From: Planctomycetaceae bacterium
GTDB lineage: Bacteria; Planctomycetota; Planctomycetia; Pirellulales; PALSA-1355
Assembly: GCA_003153375.1 (NCBI GenBank)
Contig: PLYM01000264.1
Span: 1 to 58,131 of the forward strand
Direction of reading: 5' to 3'
Length of the DNA: 58,131 nt
The translations under genes were made by a program, and so were the position numbers. Position 1 is the stretch's first letter, and every line of letters begins with the position of its first letter. Below the pieces are notes generated by a model, which had not been told where the DNA came from, ran no database searches, and saw only the letters and a list, made by a program, of their open reading frames with translations. This document shows, in pieces, positions 17,248 to 27,599 of this stretch.

Positions 17248-18438
17248 TTAGCGTTGGACTCGCTCGAAGCTCCAAACCTTCAAGGAATTGGTCACGTCAT
17301 CGACTGCAGCAAACTGAATGTCATCGCCCTTCACCTGAATCGCGATGCCAAATGCACCGCCTTGGGCCGTGCTGTCGACTGGAATTTGAGCAACGAATTT
17401 TCCGCTGCGCGTGAATTCGACGATCTCGCTCGGTTGGCTCGGGTCAGGGTTGACGGCATCACCATTGGTCGTAATCAGGTCGCCATTCGGGGCCAACACG
17501 AGGCCCAACGGCCCGCGCAGATGGGCATCATCGTGATAGACCACGGTGCCTGTTCCGGCATCCGTCCGACGGCTCCTCGCGTGAGCGATCGAATAGATGG
17601 TGTTGTCTCCCGTCGATGCCACAAAAAGGGTGTCGGTGGCCGCGTCGTAGGCCAGCCCCGTGGGACCGATAGCTAGCGCTGCCGGGTCACCGCGATGCGA
17701 GTAACCAGATGCGATCTGGGTTTTGCTCTCGACTTCGATGTGATTCCCGTGGTCCGGGATCTCGAGCACCAGTCGCGTAACCGTGCCGCTGAGAACGTTG
17801 GAGACGAAGACGATCGCCTGACTGCCTTCGTCATCAATCGTTAAATCCCAGGGACCGTCCAGCAAGGCCGAATCGGTGAGGTTGGCAACCTGATTCCCGT
17901 TCTTGTCCAGGATCAATAGGGAGCCTTGCTGGATCGTGGCAAAGCTTCCGTCGGTGGTCGGAACGTTGCCCACGATCACGAAGCCGCGCTTCAAAACCCC
18001 CAAGGCCGTAGTCAGCCCCAGCCCCGGCAGCCCCTGGAAGAACGTCGATTGTTGGCCATCGGGAGCAATGTCGACAATGGTAGTGCCGGTCCCTTGGCTG
18101 TTCATCGAATTGTTGAAGTTCGACACGAGGACATCGCCGGCGTGCAACTTGCCACCGGGCGCAACGCCTTTGGGAACGAACGCAACTCCATAGGGGTTTT
18201 CGTCTCCATTGCCGGGAACGGTGGACGAATTGATCACGGGAGCGGCCGAGAGGTGCTTCACGATCGAGGAGGACGAAGTAAACGGCGTGGCCGAGACGAT
18301 CGCTGGAGCCGCTGCGGCGAGTGAACCAGACCAAGCTTGTGGCAGGCCCCCGGTGATTCCGCCGCCCGAGAGCAGTGTTCGCGTTTCCAACGGTTCGATC
18401 GCCAGGCGGGCCGGTCGCAGGAGTTTTGGATGACTCAT
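17248..18438 (-). CDS. Secreted NHL/SMP-30-like beta-propeller protein with LExR N-terminus
   Basis: ATG 18438 gives a 396-residue protein beginning MSHPKLLRPARLAIEPLETR, with TLLSGG next; this is the LExR-xLL motif of planctomycete exported proteins. The rest is a six-bladed-propeller pattern: 'NPYGVAFVPKGVAPGG', 'SALLDGPWDLTIDDE', 'GPTGLAYDAATDTLFVASTG' (a classic NHL/SMP-30 blade), 'LRGPLGLVLAPNGDLITTNG'. It is probably extracellular or periplasmic, binding or hydrolysing a small ligand; catalytic metal residues were not identified. An upstream in-frame start at 18582 would add 48 residues without a signal and is less likely. Confidence 0.78.
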   Translation of the reverse strand: MSHPKLLRPARLAIEPLETRTLLSGGGITGGLPQAWSGSLAAAAPAIVSATPFTSSSSIVKHLSAAPVINSSTVPGNGDENPYGVAFVPKGVAPGGKLHAGDVLVSNFNNSMNSQGTGTTIVDIAPDGQQSTFFQGLPGLGLTTALGVLKRGFVIVGNVPTTDGSFATIQQGSLLILDKNGNQVANLTDSALLDGPWDLTIDDEGSQAIVFVSNVLSGTVTRLVLEIPDHGNHIEVESKTQIASGYSHRGDPAALAIGPTGLAYDAATDTLFVASTGDNTIYSIAHARSRRTDAGTGTVVYHDDAHLRGPLGLVLAPNGDLITTNGDAVNPDPSQPSEIVEFTRSGKFVAQIPVDSTAQGGAFGIAIQVKGDDIQFAAVDDVTNSLKVWSFERVQR

Positions 18439-19027
18439 GGTCAGATCCTGTTGCGAATGATCTTGAGTGATTCCTGGTGCAACGCCAACACGGTCCACCT
18501 TGTTGGCTCGCGAGAAGCCGACGACGATGCAATCAAACGGGAAACAGTGGCATTGCTTTAAGTGCGGAATTTCCGCTTGCAAGCTTTTAGGCGTTCGCTC
18601 AGCGCGGCTCTGTCAGCAACGTTAACAAATGTGCCGCACAGGCTGATTCCTTGCATGCGAGCGAACTTTTTTGCTTTTGCTCGAGAACCGCGCATTCCCA
18701 TCAGCCCCTTAAACGATTGGGGGCCGATTGCAGACCTGCAAGAGCTCGCACCACGAGCGAAGTCTATCTCTCATGTCGTCACGGCGGGGTTTTATTGCAC
18801 GCACGCCAGGTTTTCGGAATTCCAAGGGTGTTTTTGAGCTGCCATGAGGTCATACCATCCCGACGCGAATTCTTTTGACACAACAAAACGTCCCTGGCCG
18901 AACGAATCTTGGATTTTCCAGTGCGCACACCTTATGATGCAGGCAAGGCAGGCAATTGGCGGCTGGATGCCCAAAGAATTGTGCCTTGGTCCAACGCACG
19001 CTCGTTCGGAGGCCGGGGTAAGCAACG
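18439..19027. other. Divergent intergenic region, no gene
   Basis: It lies between the minus-strand propeller gene and the plus-strand DUF1559 gene, so it should hold both promoters. Short frames (up to about 90 codons) have no family likeness. I saw no repeats or clear hairpins. Confidence 0.45.
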
Positions 19028-19966
19028 ATGGCTCGGGGCGCGAATCAACATCGGGGCCACGGCGCTCGTCAGCGCGGGTTTACGCTGATCGAGTTGCTAA
19101 TGGTTGTTGCTATTGTTGGGATTCTGGTTGGCTTGCTGTTACCTGCCGTCCAAGCAGCACGGGAATCGTCGCGCCGCGCCGAATGCGCGAACCATCTGAA
19201 GCAGCTGGGCGTGACCCTCGTGAATTATCATGACGTGCATGGCAGACTGCCCAGTGGTTATGTGACGACCGTCTCGACCAGCGGAGCGGATGCCGGCCCC
19301 GGCTGGGGTTGGGCCGCCCTTTCGCTACCGTACATGGAAGAAGCAACGCTTTGGGCAACCCTCGATTTTCGGCAACCCATTGAGAGTCCGGACAATGCCG
19401 GACGTAAACAGCTGCTTCCCAATCTGCTCTGTCCTTCCAACGATTTGTCGTGGCCAACCTGGCCAGCGGAAGTGCGCGACGCCGCGGGCAATCCCAGCAG
19501 TTTGATATGCAACGTTGCGTTCGCGGCCTACGTGGGCATGATGGGCAGCACGGACGTCGGTCCGGCCGGAGACGGACTGTTCTTTCGCAATAGCCATGTC
19601 CGTTTTCGAGACATTACCGACGGTAGCGCGCAGACGATCGCCTTAGGGGAACGCGCGTATCGGCTGGGAGAAGGCACCTGGGTTGGTGCCGTCACCGGAG
19701 CCATGATGTTTCCCGACGACGATGAAGGGGAGATCGCGGTGCCACATCTCAAGCCAGGCTCCGCGATGGTGCTCAGCCATGCGGGGCTTGGCAACGGCCC
19801 GAATAGTCCGACGAGTGAGCTCAACCAGTTCTATAGTTTGCACGGCGGCGGGGCGAACTATTTGTTTGCCGATGGTCACGTCGCCTTTTTGTTGGAAACG
19901 ATCGACTATCAGACCTACCTCGCACTGGCCACCCGTGCCGGTGGGGAGGTGCCGGGCTCGCATTAA
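19028..19966 (+). CDS. DUF1559 type-IV-pilin-like protein
   Basis: A 312-residue protein with a prepilin signal: basic leader, then QRG|FTLIELLMVVAIVGILV with cleavage expected between G17 and F18 and a hydrophobic helix for assembly. The DUF1559 body follows (LLPAVQAARESSRRAECANH, the 'HxxxGRLPSGY' region, 'TSELNQFYSLHGGGANYLFA') and ends with the family's H-x9-DG motif ('SLHGGGANYLFADG'). Planctomycetes carry dozens of these. They are thought to be pseudopilin-like surface or secretion proteins, but the function is not proven. Start ATG 19028 keeps the leader short and basic. The sigma-factor gene begins 171 bases downstream. Confidence 0.9.
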   Translation: MARGANQHRGHGARQRGFTLIELLMVVAIVGILVGLLLPAVQAARESSRRAECANHLKQLGVTLVNYHDVHGRLPSGYVTTVSTSGADAGPGWGWAALSLPYMEEATLWATLDFRQPIESPDNAGRKQLLPNLLCPSNDLSWPTWPAEVRDAAGNPSSLICNVAFAAYVGMMGSTDVGPAGDGLFFRNSHVRFRDITDGSAQTIALGERAYRLGEGTWVGAVTGAMMFPDDDEGEIAVPHLKPGSAMVLSHAGLGNGPNSPTSELNQFYSLHGGGANYLFADGHVAFLLETIDYQTYLALATRAGGEVPGSH

Positions 19967-20137
19967 CCGGATCACGCGGTCCGGCGTTTCCAGAGCCGAC
20001 CGCTGCGCGGCCGCACCGTGCAAGATTCCAGTGCCGCAGCGACATCTGTTGTTAACTGCGGCAGCCACTGTCACGCTCGGTATCGGCGTCGATCCGGTGC
20101 CAGCGAAATTTACCGCCAAGGGAGAGGCGCGTGTTCA

Positions 20138-20722
20138 GTGCTTGACGTTGAGTCTTTCACGGCACTTTTGAGGGACTGCTACCAGCGTTGCTGGCTGGTG
20201 GCGATGGCCGTGACGGGCGACCGCGCAGAAGCCGATGACATTGTCCAGGAAGCGTCGATCGTGGCTTTGCGCAAACTCGCCGATTTTACGGCGGGTACTA
20301 ATTTCGCCGCCTGGATGTCGCAAATCGTGCGCTTAACCGCGCTCAATCATGTCAAAAAATCATTTCGCAAGACGACCGTGGTCACCGATCCTGCGACGAT
20401 CGACCAGACCGAATCCCCAGTGGGAATCATGGCGGCTGGAAAGGTCGAATCGGTCGCTTCAGACGGTCGGCTCTCCGAACATCAAACGGACTTCGATGAC
20501 GAACTCCTCTCGGCATTGCGGACGATCGGCGATGTTGCCAGAGCTTGCTTGTTGTTACGTGTCGTGCATCAGCTCTCGTATAGCGACATTTCGGAAACAC
20601 TTGGGATCCCTGAAGGCACGGCCATGAGCCACGTTCACCGCGCCAAGCAGTCACTGCGGCAACAATTGAGTCTCCGTCACAAGCAATCGGCCGAATCTTC
20701 CCACGACCCGGGGCCACGATGA
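20138..20722 (+). CDS. ECF-type RNA polymerase sigma factor
   Basis: I choose GTG 20138, about ten bases after GGGAGAGG (20120-20127), giving 194 residues; the longer frame from 20018 adds cysteine/arginine-rich sequence unlike the family. Region 2 is at about 5-75 (LLRDCYQRCWLVAMAVTGDR, AEADDIVQEASIVALRKL, AAWMSQIVRLTALNHVKK) and region 4 at about 130-180 (LSYSDISETLGIPEGTAMSH). Promoter class cannot be told. The stop overlaps the next gene (ATGA), which encodes a membrane protein likely to be its regulator. Confidence 0.88.
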   Translation: MLDVESFTALLRDCYQRCWLVAMAVTGDRAEADDIVQEASIVALRKLADFTAGTNFAAWMSQIVRLTALNHVKKSFRKTTVVTDPATIDQTESPVGIMAAGKVESVASDGRLSEHQTDFDDELLSALRTIGDVARACLLLRVVHQLSYSDISETLGIPEGTAMSHVHRAKQSLRQQLSLRHKQSAESSHDPGPR

Positions 20723-21483
20723 CGAGCCTGCGCGGACAGCCCGATCGATCCGACCTCGACGCGTACTTAGATGACGTGTTGCCGGAGCCGGAGCGCGCGC
20801 GAATGGCACAAGAAATTAACGCTAACCCCGAGTTGTTGGCCGAAGTCGAACTGCAACAACGGATCGACGATTCATTGCGACGATCGTTCGCGACCGGCGG
20901 AGTTCCGGCGAGTCTGCTATCCAAGGTGCGGGAAAGTGGACCGGCCGGAAAGATCGTTTCACGCTTCCGCCGACGTCGCATGATGGTCGGTGCCGCAGCC
21001 GCAGCCGCCGCGATTGTTTGGGGCGTGTTGGGATGGCAGTACTTGGCTAGCAGTTCAAAAACGCCGCGCTACAATCCGAACCTTCCGCTGGCAACGATTT
21101 ACGAGACCCAAGTTGTGGCCGGATTTCGCCCCAAATGGGTCTGCGATGACGATCGCGAATTCGCCTCAACATTCCTCACGCGGCAGGGACAGGGCTTGCT
21201 GCTGGCTGCCATGCCTGAGGGAACTAAGATGGCGGGCTTGACGTACTGTGGCGGACTTTCCCGCTATACGACCACCATGCTCGCTAGTGTGGACAATGCG
21301 CCGGTGATGGTGTTTGTCGACCGCATCGGTGCCGACACACATCCACCCCAGCCTGCTGTTGCGACCGGGCTGCATTTATTCCGCAAGGAGTTGGGATCAC
21401 TCGTACTGTACGAGCTGACTCCCATTGGGCAGCCCCGGGTGATGGATTATCTCTATCCGGCTGATGTACCCGCGGCGAAGTAA
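20719..21483 (+). CDS. Membrane-anchored anti-sigma-like regulator
   Basis: A 254-residue protein translationally coupled to the upstream sigma factor. The N-terminus (DLDAYLDDVLPEPERARMAQ, then ANPELLAEVELQQRIDDSL) is a helical segment of the kind that binds ECF sigma factors, but it lacks the zinc HxxxCxxC motif. A basic stretch (SRFRRRRMM) leads to one membrane segment at about 90-107 (VGAAAAAAAIVWGVLGWQYL). A 145-residue extracytoplasmic domain follows (ATIYETQVVAGFRPKWVCDD) with a few cysteines. The simplest reading is a sensor that holds the sigma factor until an envelope signal arrives. That is inferred from position and topology. Confidence 0.7.
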   Translation: MTSLRGQPDRSDLDAYLDDVLPEPERARMAQEINANPELLAEVELQQRIDDSLRRSFATGGVPASLLSKVRESGPAGKIVSRFRRRRMMVGAAAAAAAIVWGVLGWQYLASSSKTPRYNPNLPLATIYETQVVAGFRPKWVCDDDREFASTFLTRQGQGLLLAAMPEGTKMAGLTYCGGLSRYTTTMLASVDNAPVMVFVDRIGADTHPPQPAVATGLHLFRKELGSLVLYELTPIGQPRVMDYLYPADVPAAK

Positions 21484-21532
21484 CTTCGACCAAAAACCGA
21501 TGCCGTCGATGGTGCAGTCCTACGCGCGGTGG

Positions 21533-22735
21533 TTATGGCAGTCGCCCCATAGCGCGCAGTTGCTTCGGCCCCCTCGCCACCACCTCGGCCTTGAACACGT
21601 CGTGGGGTGCGAGATCCGCTCTCGGCGGAAACAACAGCCCGGAAGCACGCCGCAGAATCCAGGAGAAGGTCGGTCCCACACCTCGGCCATAGAGATAGCG
21701 GCGGTTGCCCGTACAACCAAGTAAGCTCTTGAAGGCATCCGCTGTCTGGCCCACGTGGACGACCCGCGCGCCAGACTGGAAGGCGTGATCCATCGCCTGA
21801 TAAACTAAGTTGAAATAAAGATTGGTCTCGGCGCTCTGGCTGTAATCCACGCCCATGAACAGGAAATGATAGACCGGTCCATCGACCAATTCCCAGGTGA
21901 AGCCGATCAGATGGCCTTCCCGGTAGGCCACGGTCAGAGCCAGCCGACCGGGCAATTGCCGGAGCAGCTCGAGAAAGAAGTGATGCGACAGCACCTCGAG
22001 TCGGGTGTCCGATTTCGCCACGACCGCTTCGTAGAGGCGGTGGACCTCCAGCGTGTAGGCGCGTTGAATATCGTGGAGGCTCGTCAGACGCACGAAACGG
22101 CAGCCAGCGGTGGTGAACTTCCGCTGCGCGCGTTTGATGTTGGTCCGATAATGGGCCTTCAAAGCCGCAGTATATTCCTCGAAGTCGGCGAAAGGCTTCT
22201 CCAACTCGTACATCGGGGGAGAATCGGCGCGGACGTAACCCTGCCTGAGCAGGCCGTCCATGTCGGAACGCTCCTGCTCACTGAATTCCTTGAACACGAT
22301 GAGCCGTGCGCCCTCACGTCGGGCCAGCTGCCGCAACAGCAGATCCAGTTGTTCCAGCGTGCGCGGCCGATCTGCTCGTGGTGCGAAGGCCAGATGGCTT
22401 TGGCCCGCTGAGAACGGCAGACCACACATCAGGATCTTGACCTGGGTCAGGCTGGGAAGCAGGTTTCGCAACCAGGTGACCTTGTCGCGAATCGTTGGGC
22501 TGGCCAACGAAAGCAGATCGACCGGGTACAGACACAGGCTTGCGCACGCGGCAGGCTTGCCATCTGGCGCGCGAATCACTGCGTGAAGCATGCGGGCCGG
22601 GTCTGGCAGGGTCCGCTCCATGGCACGCAGGAATTCGGGCTGCAGGAAGCAGCTCGGTGTCGTACGGCACACTTCGCCCCACTCATCCAAGGGAACCGCA
22701 TCGATCGACTCATAGAGGTCTGTCATCGGCTTCAT
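21533..22735 (-). CDS. FemAB/GNAT-type N-acyltransferase
   Basis: A 400-residue protein with two GNAT-like halves. The C-terminal half has the Acetyltransf_6 pattern: YRTNIKRAQRKFTTAGCRFV at about 190, the long helix 'YTLEVHRLYEAVVAKSDTRL', LALTVAYREGHLIGFTWELV (acyl-donor strand) and 'YFNLVYQAMDHAFQSGARVV'. Relatives transfer aminoacyl or fatty acyl groups to amines (peptidoglycan bridge enzymes, exopolysaccharide or lipid acylases). It lies 45 bases after the aminotransferase/reductase fusion gene on the same strand. An attractive but unproven idea is that it acylates the amine made by that enzyme. The start could also be ATG 22726. Confidence 0.72.
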   Translation of the reverse strand: MKPMTDLYESIDAVPLDEWGEVCRTTPSCFLQPEFLRAMERTLPDPARMLHAVIRAPDGKPAACASLCLYPVDLLSLASPTIRDKVTWLRNLLPSLTQVKILMCGLPFSAGQSHLAFAPRADRPRTLEQLDLLLRQLARREGARLIVFKEFSEQERSDMDGLLRQGYVRADSPPMYELEKPFADFEEYTAALKAHYRTNIKRAQRKFTTAGCRFVRLTSLHDIQRAYTLEVHRLYEAVVAKSDTRLEVLSHHFFLELLRQLPGRLALTVAYREGHLIGFTWELVDGPVYHFLFMGVDYSQSAETNLYFNLVYQAMDHAFQSGARVVHVGQTADAFKSLLGCTGNRRYLYGRGVGPTFSWILRRASGLLFPPRADLAPHDVFKAEVVARGPKQLRAMGRLP

Positions 22736-22780
22736 GGGTCACCTGTTGAGGTTAAGCGAACGCGGGTACCCTCGCCGTCG

Positions 22781-25420
22781 TCATTCCTCGACCGGCTGCC
22801 CAAAGCTGCGCAACCGTCCTACTTCGAAGCCATACCGGTTCGCCAGCGACCGCAGCAGGTGCAGCGTTTCGGGCGCCAGGTCCGTTCCGATGCTGGTATT
22901 GCGCAGGTGCCCGGCCAGGGTGAGCAGCATCGTTTCCGCCATGCAGGCGTAAACCAGACCATCACCCAGCCCGAACTGACTCAGGGTGGACCTCGCCGGG
23001 ACGGCGATGATTCCCCCGTCGATGACGAGGACGTCGGGCCGGGCTGCTGTGACCTTCCGGCTCACGTTGGCGGGCCGCGATACATCGCACACGATGGCGT
23101 GGGGCTGGAGGTCTTCCGAATCGATGATCGTTCCCGTACAACTGGTCGCCGTGACAACGAGTCGGGCTCCTCGCACTGCCGACTTCGTGTCTTGCGTCAG
23201 GACCAGCCAGTTGGCACGTTCCAGCTGGGCGATCACTTCTTCCCTGGGGCACGGCAAGTAAGTAAGCAACTTGGCAGCGAAGGTATCCGGTTTGAAGTTT
23301 GTGCCGTCGGCATGGCGGGCAGCGACGAATTCAACCACGTCGGCGGCGCGTGCCACCAGGCGTTGGCGGACATGGCAGCTCGACGAATCGGGATTGCCGA
23401 CCAGGGTCAGCCGACCTACATCCTCGGCCAGTAGCAGCGCCATGGCTCGACCAATGGCACCAGTGGCTCCCAGGATGGCTGTGTTGGGAGGGCTTTCCTC
23501 GCCGTTCCCGGCTAGGGCCACCGCCTTGCAAGCGGCCTCGGCCGACGCGACGGCAGCGTAGGAATTACCGGTAGTGACGGGCACCCCCTCGTCCAGAACG
23601 GCTCGGCCACCCAGGGTCACGATCGAGGTAAAAGCGCCCAGCCCAACCATCTCTGCGCCTCGGTCGCGGGCCAGGTGCAGCGCGCTGCGGACATAGGCGG
23701 CCGCGTCTTCCTTCCGCATTCCGGCCAGCTGATCCGCCGTCCTGGGTAATGTGATGAACTCGCCATAAATCGTCTCGCCGGTTTTTGCGACCACTCGGCC
23801 GTGGCTCACCACGAACGGGTCCACGAGCCTGGAAACCTTTCGGACCACCTGTTCCAACGAACGGTCATCCAGGTATGCCAGGGACGAGTCGAGATCAACG
23901 GCGTTGCCATAATCCAGTGGGTGCATCAGAAAGGCAAAGCGACGCTCGGCAGGGCGGGGTTTGACCTGAACCCACGGCTTTTCCGGCGGCGTCGCCCACA
24001 CCAATGGTTGCGATTGGCCTTCGATGATCGATGCCAAGATGCGACCGGTGTCGCCGGTCGAAAACAGTGCGAGCGTCCGCTCCAGGGCGCTCAGCAGCTG
24101 CTCGCACTGCGACCAAGTCATGGTCAGCGCCGGCTCGATGCGGATCACCGACTTGCCATTCAGCGTCGGAGCCACGCGGACCGCTTCGACGTTGAGCATG
24201 TAACTCGCAAATAACGGAGTAAAGAACTCCTGTTCGAGAGCCACGCCCAATAGGCTCTCCGGCCACAGCAGCCGGTCGCCCGCGAATCGAATCCCCAGCA
24301 GGAAGCCCCGCCCGTGTACCTCGGCGATCATCTGGGGGTAGCGGCGTTGCAATTCGACGAGGCCATCCTTGAGCCTGGCTCCGTTGCGTTCCACACGGCG
24401 AACCAGAGCATTGTCATCAGCGGTCAGCATCTGTACCGCGGCTAAGCCAGCCCGGCACGCCAGCGTATTCGCCGCGAAGGTAGAGGAATGCCGCAAGGCA
24501 AAGCTCTCGGTATAGGCGGCCGCCGAGCATAGCATGGCGCCGATCGGCATCAGGCCGCCGCCCAACGCCTTAGCCAGTGTCATGACGTCGGGCTGGACGC
24601 CTTCGGACATGCAGGCAAACATTTCACCGGTTCGTCCCAGACCCGTCTGGATCTCGTCCAAGACCAGTAGGACGTCGGCGCGTGTACAGAGTTCACGCAC
24701 TTCCGTCAGGTAACCCGCGGGAGGGACGACAATGCCGCCCTCGCCTTGAATTGGCTCGACCAAGAAGGCGGCGTAATGGCCGGGACGAGCTGCCAGCTCA
24801 CGACGCAGCGCCTCGACATCGCCATAGGGGATGGTGTGGAAGTCACTGCTTGGAGCGCCGAATCCCTCCTGGTAATACGAATTGCCCGTGGCCGACAGGG
24901 CGCCCAGCGTTTTGCCGTGAAAGCTGTTGTTCGCGGAAAGAATGCCCATACGGCCGGTGGCGATCCGGCACAGCTTGATACAGGCCTCAATCGTCTCGGC
25001 GCCGCTGTTGGCGAAGGTCACATAGCGGAGGTTTGATGGACCAATGGCCAACAACCGCTCGGCCAGCTCACCGGCGGCGTCAAGAAGAGCAGGTTGCACG
25101 AAGCTCGGTTCGCCGCTCCGTTGCACGTCCAACAGGCTCTGCCAGATTTCGGCAGGGTTGAAGCCGAACGGCAGCGCCCCATACGCGGCAATGCAGTCGA
25201 GATAACGGCGACCTTGATCGTCGATCAGTTCGCAGCCTTCCCCGCGCACAAATCGCTTGTCCAGCCACAACGTACTCAGCAAGTCTGCCAGGTGAGGATT
25301 GACGCAGCGAGCGAACGGATGCGACCCGGCCCTCGCCAGATCGAGAGCGGACAGGTTCGCCGTCGGCAGGGTCTTCTCGCCGACCGGTTCGGTCAGAACC
25401 TCAAACGGTGAAGGGTTCAT
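22781..25420 (-). CDS. Class-III aminotransferase fused to acyl-ACP-reductase-like domain
   Basis: An 879-residue two-domain enzyme. Residues 30-455 form a class-III PLP aminotransferase: NSGAE at 138-142, [18 protein letters not shown] with D255, and PLP lysine K284 (TLAKALGGG). Residues about 490-870 match the cyanobacterial long-chain acyl-ACP reductase (AAR) pattern: GAFTSIV at 594-600, TTGNSYAA at 615-622, the NAD(P)-binding '[18 protein letters not shown]' at 648-665, and [10 protein letters not shown] with C826, which aligns with the acyl-accepting cysteine of AAR (FACFAE). The expected chemistry is reduction of an acyl thioester to aldehyde, then transamination to an amine. Substrate and product are inference. 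A simple aminotransferase plus shikimate-type dehydrogenase is the alternative. It probably forms an operon with the N-acyltransferase gene. Confidence 0.82.
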   Translation of the reverse strand: MNPSPFEVLTEPVGEKTLPTANLSALDLARAGSHPFARCVNPHLADLLSTLWLDKRFVRGEGCELIDDQGRRYLDCIAAYGALPFGFNPAEIWQSLLDVQRSGEPSFVQPALLDAAGELAERLLAIGPSNLRYVTFANSGAETIEACIKLCRIATGRMGILSANNSFHGKTLGALSATGNSYYQEGFGAPSSDFHTIPYGDVEALRRELAARPGHYAAFLVEPIQGEGGIVVPPAGYLTEVRELCTRADVLLVLDEIQTGLGRTGEMFACMSEGVQPDVMTLAKALGGGLMPIGAMLCSAAAYTESFALRHSSTFAANTLACRAGLAAVQMLTADDNALVRRVERNGARLKDGLVELQRRYPQMIAEVHGRGFLLGIRFAGDRLLWPESLLGVALEQEFFTPLFASYMLNVEAVRVAPTLNGKSVIRIEPALTMTWSQCEQLLSALERTLALFSTGDTGRILASIIEGQSQPLVWATPPEKPWVQVKPRPAERRFAFLMHPLDYGNAVDLDSSLAYLDDRSLEQVVRKVSRLVDPFVVSHGRVVAKTGETIYGEFITLPRTADQLAGMRKEDAAAYVRSALHLARDRGAEMVGLGAFTSIVTLGGRAVLDEGVPVTTGNSYAAVASAEAACKAVALAGNGEESPPNTAILGATGAIGRAMALLLAEDVGRLTLVGNPDSSSCHVRQRLVARAADVVEFVAARHADGTNFKPDTFAAKLLTYLPCPREEVIAQLERANWLVLTQDTKSAVRGARLVVTATSCTGTIIDSEDLQPHAIVCDVSRPANVSRKVTAARPDVLVIDGGIIAVPARSTLSQFGLGDGLVYACMAETMLLTLAGHLRNTSIGTDLAPETLHLLRSLANRYGFEVGRLRSFGQPVEE

Positions 25421-26295
25421 GCAACCTTCTTCCTATTGCGGATAGAGCGATGGACTCGGGTCACCGGCTCTGTCTCCACAATTGACGTTTGAAGCGCGCA
25501 AGAGGGGAATCTTGTCGTAGAGATTCTTCAGAACGAACGCGGGGATATGAAATACTCGCGCGATTGAACCCGGCCTCAATGCACAACTGGAACGTGGCTC
25601 ACAACTGCTGTCCTGACACAGGCGAGCCAGACAAGATCGAGCTCCCTACCCACGGGAAAGGCCATCTGCCTGCGGCTCGGCCTACCCAACCCGGCATCAC
25701 CGTTTCCGAAAACTCCAAGCGCGTAAGGATCCGGTTGGCCCAGTGCGACTTCGAGACCAAAAGGCCAGCAGAATTGATTCGACGATTGCCTAGAGCGCGT
25801 CCGCGACTTCGCGAATTGCGTCCAGTGTTTGCGTGGCCCATGAGAGGCCCATGGCAAGTTGGTCAAATATCTACAGCATCTCGCCGAAATAACATAGACC
25901 AGTCTGGAACTAGCTGTTTTTGACCGCGCAAATTCAACGGTGAGCTGCGCGACGATTCTCGGAAAAGGACGATTTTGTTCGACGGGATTCAAGCTCCCTT
26001 GGCGCCCGACGATCTGCAACCGTGTCGTGGAACGGTGATAACCCAGCTAGCTGGATTATTGCCTCAACATCCCACCCAGTCTTAGGAACGTCGTCACGAC
26101 AAAATGCCAACTAGAAGCACTGCTGCAATCAAGCTACAAATAAGATGCAGCGGTTTCCAACGGAAGGCTTGCATTGCCTTCGAAGAGTCGACGGCTGATC
26201 GTCGGATTCACGACGGGGCTCATTGTGAAAGGGCGTTGGCATGGATCAACTAGCTGATATCGCAGACTTAGGTGCGGCGCAGCGGTCGAGTCTCG
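25421..26295. other. Long intergenic stretch without a convincing gene
   Basis: About 875 bases. Open frames of up to about 147 codons on both strands have no family likeness and overlap each other. The side near 25421 should carry the promoter of the aminotransferase-reductase operon. No strong hairpin or repeat was recognised. Confidence 0.45.
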
Positions 26296-27045
26296 CTAAT
26301 CCTTTGCTTTTGCGGCAAATGCAATCCATTCAACTTCGGTCATTGCTTCCAACACCATGAGTGTGTCAGAACCGACCGCTGCATTTCTTCGGGTCGTTCC
26401 GCTGATCCAAAAGATCTGGTTCACGGGTGGCTCAAACGCATTGGTATCGATAATCTCTTTCGTCGAGAGGCCATGCATCAAGACCAATGACCTCGCGCCT
26501 GACGACCCCTTCCTACTGTTAAACCACACATTGGCCAAAATGCTGTTCTCGTCGAGGACCTGCAAGGCGACGGCAGTAGGGCCAACAGTTTGCTCAAGAA
26601 CCCCAACCTGTCCAACGGTAAGGGGAAGCTTTAGGTACGGCGGCGGCTTGGCGCTCTGAAAGCTGGCAAATAATTCTTTGTGTCGGGCGAGATCTTGGGA
26701 AGCCCGCGCAATGAACTCTTCCTTGAGGTTCTTGGTTCTGAAAACAAACTGGGTGCGAGTCGCACTGGGCCGCGAGACGTCTGTTGCTATTCTGGCATTG
26801 ATCGCTCCGGACCTTGCACGCAACAGCAACCTTTCTTCTTCAGCGACTCCATCTTTCCATGGCCGGAGCCGGCGGTCTTGGCTGTCCCGCTGTTCGGCAA
26901 CTGCTTTGAGGAACAGCTGGGGGCTGGGGCGGCTTTTTTCGGTGCCAACCTCTTCGGTATCCTCGGCCCGCGCGTGAACCATCGCCAGTAACGCGAGTCC
27001 GGGCAACACAAGCACCGTGAGCGAGCGTGGGCGGCAGAGCGGCAT
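26296..27045 (-). CDS. Secreted protein of unknown function
   Basis: I place the start at ATG 27045, seven bases after GGGAG; this gives 249 residues with a signal peptide (MPLCRPRSLTVLVLPGLALL, cleavage likely after HARA). An acidic/basic linker (about 30-110) precedes a beta-rich domain (about 130-245): 'LTVGQVGVLEQTVGPTAVAL', 'SILANVWFNSRKG', 'LVLMHGLSTKEIIDTNAFEP', 'QIFWISGTTRR'. The family was not recognised; related planctomycete proteins with this GQVG...VLQVLDEN...W pattern are uncharacterised. The longer frame up to 27294 adds no signal and is less likely. It faces away from the G1 peptidase gene across 554 bases. Confidence 0.65.
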   Translation of the reverse strand: MPLCRPRSLTVLVLPGLALLAMVHARAEDTEEVGTEKSRPSPQLFLKAVAEQRDSQDRRLRPWKDGVAEEERLLLRARSGAINARIATDVSRPSATRTQFVFRTKNLKEEFIARASQDLARHKELFASFQSAKPPPYLKLPLTVGQVGVLEQTVGPTAVALQVLDENSILANVWFNSRKGSSGARSLVLMHGLSTKEIIDTNAFEPPVNQIFWISGTTRRNAAVGSDTLMVLEAMTEVEWIAFAAKAKD

Positions 27046-27599
27046 CGGCATTCTCCCTTCGCGTGAATCACCTCGAGGATTTATTTGAGGGCTCCGAAGA
27101 CAAATGTAAAGTACGGCTAGAAAGTAAAGGAGATCAATCGACTCTGTGAGCAGCCACCGCGGCCAAAAACTCACTTTCAAAATCGCTTGTGAGCCTCCAG
27201 GGATTTTGCGTGCTATGACTCCAAAGTTTTGCGTAACGAAATCATGCAACCGGAACCAACACGGATTGAAGTTGGACTCAGCTGAGCATCTCACGCTCCA
27301 AGCGACATGAGCCTGACGTTAGGCTCGAACTGATGTTGTTGGCAAGGACGCTAGCGGGCTATGCCGCGGTCACGGATGCAAACTTGGCCGATGCATCAAA
27401 ACCTTCTGGAACGCATCGCCTGGCCGAACTTCGTCCGCATCAAGGCCGCATTGCAATTTTTTGCTGCGTCTGCGAGAGTCTCCCGACTTTGGACGTGCCT
27501 TTGGCCTGTGCTGCCGGCTCATCAATGGTCCGACCTCGCGTGAGTCGCGATTGCTGTGAGAAATTCACAGGGCCGCCCCTGCAGTCTAGGAGAATGCTG
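27046..27599. other. Divergent promoter region
   Basis: It lies between the minus-strand secreted protein and the plus-strand G1 peptidase gene and should contain both promoters. Frames running through it are upstream extensions of those genes without homology. AGGAG at 27588-27592 is the ribosome site of the peptidase gene. Confidence 0.5.

Noticed and set aside
25489-26019. Possible genes on both strands in the 25.4-26.3 kb gap
   Set aside because: Overlapping frames in several phases with no motif, no signal and no ribosome site.
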